A stretch of DNA of 37,485 nucleotides from a virus, in the IMG/VR virus record IMGVR_UViG_3300029319_000163, positions 1 through 37,485 of that record. One strand, written 5' to 3'. This document shows, piece by piece, positions 6,963 through 12,079 of the stretch (within the stretch, counting starts at the first letter, position 1; the number at the start of each line of letters is the position of its first letter). Below the pieces are notes generated by a model. It saw only the letters and a program-made list of their open reading frames with translations. It searched no databases and had not been told where the DNA came from. The translations under genes were made by a program, and so were the position numbers.

Positions 6963-7829
6963 ATGGCTGATTCGCTTCAGTTTTACTTGAACCAAGTCGG
7001 CAAATATCCGCTGTTGACGGCTGAACAAGAGATTCAGCTATCTCGGCGGATTTTTCGTTGGCTCGAATTAAAAGATATGCCTGGTCAGCGCACAAAAGAA
7101 GAGCTGACTGAAATGCGATCTGGCAGGAGAGCAAAAGACAAATTTATTCGCCACAACTTGCGCCTTGTTGTGACAGTTGCCAAAAAATACATGGGCAAGA
7201 TCGAAGGCACAAGTATGGAGTTAGACGATCTTATCCAAGAGGGCTACAAGGGCCTTGATCGGGCCTGTGAGAAGTTTGACGGCACTCTAGGGTATAAGTT
7301 CTCGACTTACGCTTATTGGTGGATTAGACAGGCAATAGTCCGCGCCATAGCGACTCAAGTGCGGATGGTTTATGTGCCACATGGCACGATGCAGCAAATG
7401 AAGAGTTTGACGGACTACAAGGCAGAATTTTTCTCTAAACACGACAGAAATCCAACAATGCAAGAGCTGAGCGATTATTTCAATCGGTCAGAGGAGCAAA
7501 TTTTGATGTGGGAGGAAAGATCCCTTCCACACACAAGCCTGGATCGCCTTTGCCATGATGATGGCTCAGCAATTGTGTCGCAAATACCAGACACTCGGCA
7601 TCAGATGTTTGATGCAGATGAGACTGTCAAGTCTGACTCGCAAGAGCGACTAGAGCGAGCATTGGATCAGCTGACAGATCGAGAATATGACATTATTTCT
7701 CGCAAATACTTTGGCAAAGATCGCGTCACTCTTATTGAGATTGCCAAAGATGTTGGCTTGTGCCGTGAAACAGTGCGCAAAATTTTACGAGACGCTACTG
7801 AAAAACTTAAAGATTTAGCCGACGCTTAG
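6963..7829 (+). CDS. RNA polymerase sigma factor, cyanobacterial group-2-like
   Basis: This is a complete sigma-70 without region 1.1. Region 1.2 is 'DSLQFYLNQVGKYPLLTAEQEIQLSRRI' (2-29). Regions 2.1-2.4 are 'AKDKFIRHNLRLVVTVAKKYMG', 'DLIQEGYKGLDRACEKFD' and 'YKFSTYAYWWIRQAIVRAI'. Region 3 runs to 'LPHTSLDRL', and region 4 has 'LTDREYDIISRKYFG' and the recognition helix 'CRETVRKILRDATEKLKDL'. The start pattern is that of cyanobacterial primary/group-2 sigmas. It should bind host core polymerase and steer it to phage promoters. It is last in the recombination operon, 6 bases after ssb, which suggests an early-to-late switch. Its TAG overlaps the stop of the convergent gene. Confidence 0.93.
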   Translation: MADSLQFYLNQVGKYPLLTAEQEIQLSRRIFRWLELKDMPGQRTKEELTEMRSGRRAKDKFIRHNLRLVVTVAKKYMGKIEGTSMELDDLIQEGYKGLDRACEKFDGTLGYKFSTYAYWWIRQAIVRAIATQVRMVYVPHGTMQQMKSLTDYKAEFFSKHDRNPTMQELSDYFNRSEEQILMWEERSLPHTSLDRLCHDDGSAIVSQIPDTRHQMFDADETVKSDSQERLERALDQLTDREYDIISRKYFGKDRVTLIEIAKDVGLCRETVRKILRDATEKLKDLADA

Positions 7830-8095
7830 TTTGTAGTGATCGTCTTCCAAAGGCGCATCATCGCGCCCTTAGGCTTTTTTGCTTCAAGTACCTCCACTGT
7901 TTGCTCTAATTCAGCAATTCTGGTGACAGCTTGACGGAGCAAAGTTTTCTGCAATGTGGCCGAACGCAACAATTGTCCGCAAAGTTTGCGCACCTCATCA
8001 ACATCATCGCAGTTTTGGGCCGCTCTAATTTGCTGCTCTACAGTTAATTGCTCCTCTAAGGGCAGATCAACAATCATCCAGTCGGCCCAACCCAT
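7826..8095 (-). CDS. small helical hypothetical protein, 89 aa (weakly NblA-like?)
   Basis: A 50-residue helical core begins 'DLPLEEQLTVEQQI' and continues with 'DVDEVRKLCGQLLRSATLQKTLLRQAVTRIAELEQ'. It ends in a short basic tail. The order 'LxLEqx..' then two helices with 'L..QLLR...Q..LL+.A' resembles NblA/phycobilisome-degradation-like proteins and other small cyanobacterial proteins. The match is loose and I would not assign the function. It is convergent with the sigma gene (stops overlap) and divergent from the 8094 gene, sharing a CATG start. It is probably real, since the coding sequence fills the gap exactly. Confidence 0.6.
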   Translation of the reverse strand: MGWADWMIVDLPLEEQLTVEQQIRAAQNCDDVDEVRKLCGQLLRSATLQKTLLRQAVTRIAELEQTVEVLEAKKPKGAMMRLWKTITTN

Positions 8096-8312
8096 GTCAA
8101 GTGATCATCTGAACCATCCTAGCTCCAAAACTAGACCGATGTTTCAAGTAGTACAAACAGATCAAGGCAAGCTCTATCGAGTCACCTATGCCGGCATGGT
8201 TAAAGAACATTACCAAGAATGGCAGGCGAAGTGTTTTTATGAGCAAGCTATGGACATGTGGCGAATGCGTCACTGCCTAAAACCCGGCTCACAACAAGCA
8301 ATGGACTGGTGA
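8094..8312 (+). CDS. hypothetical protein, 72 aa
   Basis: Unrecognised. A short beta segment 'FQVVQTDQGKLYRVTYAGMV' leads into a helix rich in Tyr, Trp and Met ('HYQEWQAKCFYEQAMDMWRMRH'). ATG 8094 overlaps the divergent ATG of the neighbour. An internal ATG at 8139 (MFQVVQT) would skip a low-complexity start and is an equally good candidate. The TGA at 8310-8312 shares a base with the next ATG, indicating coupled translation. Confidence 0.55.
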   Translation: MSSDHLNHPSSKTRPMFQVVQTDQGKLYRVTYAGMVKEHYQEWQAKCFYEQAMDMWRMRHCLKPGSQQAMDW

Positions 8313-8482
8313 TGGTTGGTATTGTTCGCTTTTACGCGCACAAAGATGGCGCTTTCCACCTGATTGATGTTGAAGCAAGCAGTATTGACACAGCTCGGCA
8401 AAAGCTAGCTAATCAGGGCTACACATTCGACCTTGTAGAAGGCGGTGACGCTTATTGGATCGAGCACATTGACACTGTGTAG
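8312..8482 (+). CDS. hypothetical protein, 56 aa
   Basis: A small beta-alpha-beta protein with 'MVGIVRFYAHKDGAFHLIDVEASSIDTARQKLANQGY' and an acidic end. The pattern of a beta strand followed by 'A.S...AR..L...G' resembles small single-domain phage proteins, but no family is certain. The start ATG overlaps the upstream TGA (TGATG). I reject a longer start at 8258 because it lies inside the previous gene. The stop abuts the convergent HNH stop with no spacer. Confidence 0.6.
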   Translation: MVGIVRFYAHKDGAFHLIDVEASSIDTARQKLANQGYTFDLVEGGDAYWIEHIDTV

Positions 8483-8845
8483 TCACTGATCCATCCACTC
8501 ATCAATCCACCTTTCTCGACACTCAGAGTAATAGTCGCGACTTTTATACCACTCTTTCCACTCACGGCCTGATTTGTGTGAGTTGCAGGCGAAGCAACAG
8601 GCGACTAAATTTTTACGCTCGGTCAAGCCACCTGCATGTCTTGGATGAATGTGATCTAAAGTTGCATCATGTTGACTGAGCATCTTGCCGCAATAAGCAC
8701 AACACCATCCCCAGGCAAGAAAAACACTGTCGCGGAATCTGAGCTTCGTCTGTTTCTTCGGAACAAGTGTCGCCTCAACAATTTGATGTTGCACGATGAT
8801 TAGTTCTTGATATGACAAAGCACCCGCCGCACATGTGTGCGCCAA
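8483..8845 (-). CDS. HNH endonuclease
   Basis: A standard HNH (beta-beta-alpha metal) nuclease: zinc knuckle CAYCG (C49/C52), catalytic 'TLDHIHPRHAGG' (D64-H65), 'NLVACCFACNSHKSGREW' with the central Asn and the second Cys pair. This is the McrA-like/phage subtype that nicks or cuts DNA with a divalent metal. In many HK97-like phages such a gene lies beside terminase and aids packaging. Here it is ~24 kb away, in the mixed-strand middle region, which is closer to a homing-endonuclease setting. The start is TTG 8845; GTG 8794 is an alternative because there is no upstream ATG. Confidence 0.88.
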   Translation of the reverse strand: MAHTCAAGALSYQELIIVQHQIVEATLVPKKQTKLRFRDSVFLAWGWCCAYCGKMLSQHDATLDHIHPRHAGGLTERKNLVACCFACNSHKSGREWKEWYKSRDYYSECRERWIDEWMDQ

Positions 8846-8903
8846 GTGTCAGCTACAGCGACTTAATGCGCCATAGAATTTGCGGGTAGAAAAACTTAAG
8901 TTT

Positions 8904-9086
8904 TTACTTAACCTGGCAGTTGCCTGTCATACAGGGGAACAAATTCACTTCGACATATTGCACAATTGAATCATCGACAGTATTGTCAGTTGCTGCTGCA
9001 GCGGCCTTCAAAAGGTCTACAACCAGTTTTTTGACTCCTTTGCTGCCGATAAATTGCATCAAGATCGGCCTAATCAACGCAATCAT
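8904..9086 (-). CDS. small hypothetical protein, 60 aa
   Basis: The protein has an N-terminal hydrophobic helix 'MIALIRPILMQFIGSKGVKKLVVDLLKAAAAATDNTVDDSIV'. This resembles a small family found in cyanophages and cyanobacteria ('KQVKeLvvdLLea..k.TDNtvDD'), recognised from memory only. The function is unknown. It could be membrane-associated, although the apolar stretch is short. It is divergent from the holin-like gene across a 44-bp gap, which probably carries promoters for both directions. Confidence 0.65.
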   Translation of the reverse strand: MIALIRPILMQFIGSKGVKKLVVDLLKAAAAATDNTVDDSIVQYVEVNLFPCMTGNCQVK

Positions 9087-9130
9087 GTTTGCTTCGACTG
9101 ATTACAGTTGAATCGTAGCGTATCTTAGTG

Positions 9131-9394
9131 ATGTCTTCTGAAAAAAACGACAACATTGAGGAAAAAGAGGGACATTGTATTGCAGATCTAGTCAAATGTG
9201 CGGTGCTTGTTTGGTCTGCCTCGCTACTTACAATGTCTTATTTATCCATTTTCCCTAGCATGAAGATGGATAATACATTTGTCGCCAGTTTGTTGACAGG
9301 TTCGATGGCATCTTTCGGCATTGAGCGCAAAACAAATGGCAATGGCAACAGCAAGAAAAAAGTTGACCCAACAGAGCCGAAACCAAAGGTCTAA
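9131..9394 (+). CDS. putative holin (two hydrophobic segments), 87 aa
   Basis: It has an acidic N-terminus (EKNDNIEEKEGHC), then two apolar segments, 'LVKCAVLVWSASLLTMSYLSIF' and 'TFVASLLTGSMASFGI', and a basic, hydrophilic tail ending 'KKKVDPTEPKPKV'. Two short membrane spans plus a charged C-tail is a class II holin-like layout. A holin would form the inner-membrane lesion at lysis, but no endolysin was found in the window, so the call is by topology only. A GTG three bases upstream is possible; ATG 9131 is preferred. Confidence 0.5.
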   Translation: MSSEKNDNIEEKEGHCIADLVKCAVLVWSASLLTMSYLSIFPSMKMDNTFVASLLTGSMASFGIERKTNGNGNSKKKVDPTEPKPKV

Positions 9395-9398
9395 AAAC

Positions 9399-9752
9399 AT
9401 GAAACATGCCATCTTAGTTCTGCTGCTTTTTGGCGGTTCTGCCTCAGCTCAAAGCATCACGCCGGCCTTTACACAAGGGTCCATGCAGGCGACTACAACA
9501 ACAACCCAAACAATCGAGGAGACCATTGCGCATGAAGTGTTCGGTTCCAAGGTGACAAGTTACAGTGGAGAAAATGTCACGCCTAGTTCGGACATTTTGA
9601 ACTCAACGACCACTTGGTCCATTACCACTGCAGGTGATCCTTGGACGCTGGAGATAACAGAACGTGCGGCTGGAATCGTCGAAACAATCGACATAGATCG
9701 CACAATAGAAACCGAATCAACAACCACCTCTTTGTCGGTCTTCTCGCAATAG
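9399..9752 (+). CDS. secreted Thr-rich cyanophage-type protein, 117 aa
   Basis: A clear Sec signal peptide 'MKHAILVLLLFGGSASAQS' with likely cleavage after SASA. The mature chain is rich in Thr/Ser, with 'FTQGSMQATTTTTQTIEETI', beta-type 'TTWSITTAGDPWTLEITERAAGIVETIDI' and a Thr-rich end. Similar Thr-rich secreted proteins are, to my recollection, common in marine cyanophages; the role is unknown. I start at ATG 9399, four bases after the holin-like stop, because the frame upstream (from 9321) is the holin gene's own coding region. The next gene overlaps it by 112 bases in another frame. Confidence 0.7.
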   Translation: MKHAILVLLLFGGSASAQSITPAFTQGSMQATTTTTQTIEETIAHEVFGSKVTSYSGENVTPSSDILNSTTTWSITTAGDPWTLEITERAAGIVETIDIDRTIETESTTTSLSVFSQ

Positions 9753-10339
9753 CGATAGGTGGGCCAGCTTCGGCTGAAACAAGCGTGAATGCCAGACCAC
9801 AGGCCGCGGCCACGAGTAACAATACAAATCAGAGCGTACAAATCAATCAACAGGGCTCTAGCAGTCGCCAGTATTTTGGCAATAATGTGTCCTGCAATGG
9901 ACCTACTCTAAACATCACGCCCTTTTACATGGGCAATGACACAATTTCTGAATCGTATGTTCGCAGCAATAACTATGGCATTCAGTTCGGCATTGTGATG
10001 CCCTTGGATGGGTCGATCACACGCATGTGCAAAGAGCTTGTCACCCGAACACTGGAGCGAGAAAGGTTATCTTTTGAATTGACGCGCCTAAAGGAGTGCT
10101 CAAGACTGCTCGAACTTGGTTATACAATCAGACCCGACTCTGACCTCTATGTACTTTGCGGCCACGTTGTCTCCATTTCTGCCTGGCGTCGCTCTCAGCC
10201 GGCCTCTTCCCCCGTAATTTTGCAAGACGCTTCAAAGCCGTCTTCATCACAGGCTTCAAAAACCGCTGCAAATGCTGCAGCACCTGACCAGCCGCGAGAG
10301 TTCCAGCAACAGCTGCAACAGAAGAAGCCCCAGCAGTAA
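9641..10339 (+). CDS. secreted hypothetical protein with TTG start, 232 aa
   Basis: The informative part is a second signal-peptide-like segment 'NNHLFVGLLAIAIGGPASAETSV', then an Asn/Gln-rich mature region ('TNQSVQINQQG', 'QYFGNNVSCNGPTLNITPF'). A paired-Cys segment ('CKELVTRTLERERLSFELTRLKECSRLLELG') and a Gln/Ala-rich tail follow. The start is TTG 9641, with AGGTGA 3-8 bases upstream, but the first ~30 residues are Arg/Asn-rich and overlap the preceding gene, so the start is uncertain. The tail overlaps the convergent 10128-10682 gene by 212 bases. The function is unknown; it is probably periplasmic or virion-associated. Confidence 0.6.
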   Translation: MDAGDNRTCGWNRRNNRHRSHNRNRINNHLFVGLLAIAIGGPASAETSVNARPQAAATSNNTNQSVQINQQGSSSRQYFGNNVSCNGPTLNITPFYMGNDTISESYVRSNNYGIQFGIVMPLDGSITRMCKELVTRTLERERLSFELTRLKECSRLLELGYTIRPDSDLYVLCGHVVSISAWRRSQPASSPVILQDASKPSSSQASKTAANAAAPDQPREFQQQLQQKKPQQ

Positions 10340-10682
10340 CAACAGCAGTTGAGACTATTTCGGCACGTGGCACTGCAATCTCAATGTCGGTGCCAGGTAA
10401 AGTGACGGTGGTTATCTCATTTATTTGTGTCGAAAGCTCTGTGGTTGGCGGCGGGGACTTTGATTGGGGTTTCTCTTCCTCTCGTTTTTTTGTTGCCTCT
10501 TTTTGACGCTCTTCTTCTTCTGCGGCCATTTGACGCATCTGCGCCGCCGAAGGCATTACCAAAGGTCGATATGAAGGAACTGCAGCATCTGGAGCCAGCA
10601 GAGTCATCCTGGGCGGAAGTACAGGCGGCTTGGGAAGAATCAGGTTTGGCAGATTCAGATTTAGAGCCGGTAGTTCGTCCAT
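10128..10682 (-). CDS. proline-rich protein with C-terminal membrane segment, cyanophage type
   Basis: N-terminal proline-rich beta segment ('LPALNLNLPNLILPKPPVLPP', 'VPSYRPLVMP'), then a Glu/Lys-rich coiled segment ('AAEEEERQKEATKKREEEK') and 'TLPGTDIEIAVPRAEIV'. A hydrophobic Ala/Val-rich stretch ('STAVVTAGASSVAAVAGTLAA') and a very basic tail follow. This Pro-rich/TM/basic layout is, from memory, a recurring structural-type protein of marine cyanophages. It may be membrane-bound or in the virion. It follows a terminator (10717-10741), so it needs its own promoter. Its 3' end overlaps the convergent secreted protein gene by 212 bases. Confidence 0.65.
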   Translation of the reverse strand: MDELPALNLNLPNLILPKPPVLPPRMTLLAPDAAVPSYRPLVMPSAAQMRQMAAEEEERQKEATKKREEEKPQSKSPPPTTELSTQINEITTVTLPGTDIEIAVPRAEIVSTAVVTAGASSVAAVAGTLAAGQVLQHLQRFLKPVMKTALKRLAKLRGKRPAESDARQKWRQRGRKVHRGQSRV

Positions 10683-10716
10683 ATTGGCCTGGAATGAGTC
10701 TGCCCTAACGCATAAT

Positions 10717-10741
10717 AAAAAACCCCCGCAGAGCGGAGGTT
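10717..10741 (-). terminator. Rho-independent terminator of the late block
   Basis: On the minus strand AACC pairs with GGTT (10721-10724/10738-10741), then, after a C/A mismatch, CCGC pairs with GCGG around an AGA loop. Six T (10717-10722) and an AT-rich tail follow. It lies 20 bases after the DUF4278-like gene and 35 bases before the next minus-strand gene. It therefore likely ends the late transcript that carries the tail genes. Confidence 0.85.
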
Positions 10742-10760
10742 AATTACTGTTTTAGGCTCA

Positions 10761-10862
10761 TCATTTGGTGTAAGGTACACCGCGATAAACGAGCTTAACT
10801 TTTTTCTCGCCGTCTTGAGTAAGAGGGCGCTCTTTTGTAGTCGGCTGAACAGTTTGTAGCAT
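10761..10862 (-). CDS. tiny DUF4278-like protein, 33 aa
   Basis: A 33-codon frame (MLQTVQPTTKERPLTQ, then DGEKKVKLVYRGVPYTK). The ending 'VKLVYRGVPYTK' matches the LxYRGxxY signature of DUF4278, a small domain largely restricted to cyanobacteria and their phages. Its function is unknown. The frame lies between the outer-membrane-like gene and the terminator and fills an otherwise empty 212-bp gap. It was found by reading the gap on the minus strand. Confidence 0.65.
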   Translation of the reverse strand: MLQTVQPTTKERPLTQDGEKKVKLVYRGVPYTK

Positions 10863-10894
10863 CTGATACCAAAGCGAGTGGCAATGGTAGTATA

Positions 10895-11242
10895 TCAGAG
10901 TTTTGACTTAAAACCCATCTTGATGCCGTAAGAAGTCTCCGAATCTGCAAAATCTGCAAAGCTAACTTCGCCATAGACATCTGTATTGGAGTCCATGGGA
11001 ATGCTTAGACCAGTTTTGCCAGATACGCCCCAATTTGTGTCAGAAGTGCCATCCAAAAGAGCTGGGCCGCCTTGAATGTACCAAGCGCCGTTTTCATAAC
11101 CAACATGTGGTTCGAGAGTTGCGCCAAGATAGTCGCCGCCAGAGAAACTGGAGTTGTACTCGGGGTTGATGTAGAATCCATCGGCCATGGCAGGTGAAGC
11201 CAAGCCAAAGGCGGCTGCAAGAGCCAAAACAGATCGAAGCAT
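10895..11242 (-). CDS. secreted outer-membrane-like beta-barrel protein, 115 aa
   Basis: Signal peptide 'MLRSVLALAAAFGLASPAMADG' with probable cleavage after AMA. Alternating beta strands follow: 'FYINPEYNSSFSGGDY', 'ATLEPHVGYENGAWYIQGG', 'WGVSGKTGLSIPM', 'TDVYGEVSFADF', ending 'YGIKMGFKSKL'. The amphipathic strands and Phe/Leu-type terminus suggest a small porin/opacity-like fold. Such proteins occur in marine cyanophages and hosts. I start at ATG 11242 because the signal peptide begins there; the longer frame starts in the neighbour. Cell-surface alteration during infection is a guess. Confidence 0.75.
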   Translation of the reverse strand: MLRSVLALAAAFGLASPAMADGFYINPEYNSSFSGGDYLGATLEPHVGYENGAWYIQGGPALLDGTSDTNWGVSGKTGLSIPMDSNTDVYGEVSFADFADSETSYGIKMGFKSKL

Positions 11243-11271
11243 GAAGCTAAGTAAAAGTACCGCGCTGTATG

Positions 11272-11397
11272 TTAGAGCGGGTCTGGCAGTCCTGCAAGTA
11301 GGGCACAAGCACGCTTGTAATACCAATTGTCGGTGTGACCTGTTTCCTCAAGATGTTTCTTGATTCGTTCCCAGTTTTTGCGAGTTAGCTTGTCCAT
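11272..11397 (-). CDS. small conserved-type protein, 41 aa
   Basis: A basic N-terminal helix (MDKLTRKNWERIKKHLEETG) is followed by 'YYKRACALLAGLPDPL'. It resembles short cyanophage proteins with LT..NW..IK..LE..G.TD..YYKRA.A...G..DP, recognised from memory. The start ATG overlaps the upstream TAA (TAATG). Too short for confident fold prediction. Confidence 0.7.
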   Translation of the reverse strand: MDKLTRKNWERIKKHLEETGHTDNWYYKRACALLAGLPDPL

Positions 11398-11522
11398 TAG
11401 CGGCGGCCTTGGCCTCTGAGTTTTTTGCGGCCATGAGACGGCTTTGAATGCTGTCCATGGCCCTGGCGTGTTTTCTTTGGTTTGCCGACAACATAGTTGC
11501 TGGCATTTAATGACTTTGCCAT
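11397..11522 (-). CDS. small basic protein, 41 aa (AKSLNASNYVVGKPKKT type)
   Basis: A highly basic protein beginning MAKSLNASNYVVGKPKKTRQ and ending 'GRKKLRGQGRR'. The N-terminus matches a short, strongly conserved basic protein that I associate with marine cyanophages. The charge suggests DNA or RNA binding. It is translationally coupled at both ends (TGATG upstream, TAATG downstream). Function unknown. Confidence 0.75.
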   Translation of the reverse strand: MAKSLNASNYVVGKPKKTRQGHGQHSKPSHGRKKLRGQGRR

Positions 11523-11713
11523 CAGTATCCGTCAGTTGAGTCGAGATTTTTGTATGTCTCGGCTAAACCAGTGAACAAGCCGCGCATAGGATGATTGGGT
11601 TTGTCGCGTCCATCTAGATGAAAAAGTTCTTCCAGCCAGATTTGACGATTCATCATTGCTATGCGATCCTCTGCACCAGGTTTACAGGGAATCATCGGAT
11701 CAGGGCGTTGCAT
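11522..11713 (-). CDS. hypothetical protein, 63 aa
   Basis: Unrecognised in function. It runs from ATG 11713, four bases after the stop of the DUF7936-type gene, through 'RPDPMIPCKPGAEDRI' and 'MMNRQIWLEELFHLDGRD' to 'MRGLFTGLAETYKNL'. The helical 'rQiWLEELf..DGR..p.H.m' segment resembles a small cyanophage protein family from memory. A start at 11770 would overlap the upstream gene by 53 bases, so 11713 is chosen. The stop is shared with the next start. Confidence 0.7.
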   Translation of the reverse strand: MQRPDPMIPCKPGAEDRIAMMNRQIWLEELFHLDGRDKPNHPMRGLFTGLAETYKNLDSTDGY

Positions 11714-11717
11714 CAGA

Positions 11718-12047
11718 TTACCAGCTAGAAGGTTTGCCAGATGCTTGGGTTGGCGTGATCTTCTCAGCAATGAGTTCGGCCAGTGAATTCTGATATTCGG
11801 CGACCTTTTCAGAGCCGAGCTTGGCCTGAACAGCTGCCACGATGTCAGCTTCAGTCAGGTCTTCAAAGTCAGCCAATGTGTCGGGACGATCAAGGCTGAT
11901 ACTGCCGTAACCACTTGAGTTGTAGGGGTTACCCTCTGAATTCACCTGATCGCTGATACCAACCACAACCCAATGGGCCGTATGGACAAAGCCGTCACTG
12001 AGATTACGGTTAAGGTCAGTAATCTTCCAGACGTAAGTGTTAGCCAT
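11718..12047 (-). CDS. DUF7936-type protein, 109 aa
   Basis: A beta-rich N-terminus 'ANTYVWKITDLNRNLSDGFVHTAHWVVVGISDQ' with 'YGSISLDRPD' and a helical C-terminal half ('EADIVAAVQAKLGSEKVAEYQNSLAELI'), ending 'TPTQASGKPSSW'. This matches the DUF7936 pattern (Y.W.I..l......d.V.tvhW...) seen in cyanophages. It directly follows the tail fibre gene (32-bp gap), so it may be a small tail or fibre-associated protein; that is inference from position. Confidence 0.75.
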   Translation of the reverse strand: MANTYVWKITDLNRNLSDGFVHTAHWVVVGISDQVNSEGNPYNSSGYGSISLDRPDTLADFEDLTEADIVAAVQAKLGSEKVAEYQNSLAELIAEKITPTQASGKPSSW

Positions 12048-12079
12048 AGTGAACCGTAGTCAGGACAAGTTTAGACGAA

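Noticed and set aside
10795-10980. 61-codon minus-strand frame overlapping the outer-membrane-like gene
   Set aside because: It lies in another frame of the 10895-11242 gene, and the gap is better explained by the 33-codon DUF4278-like frame.
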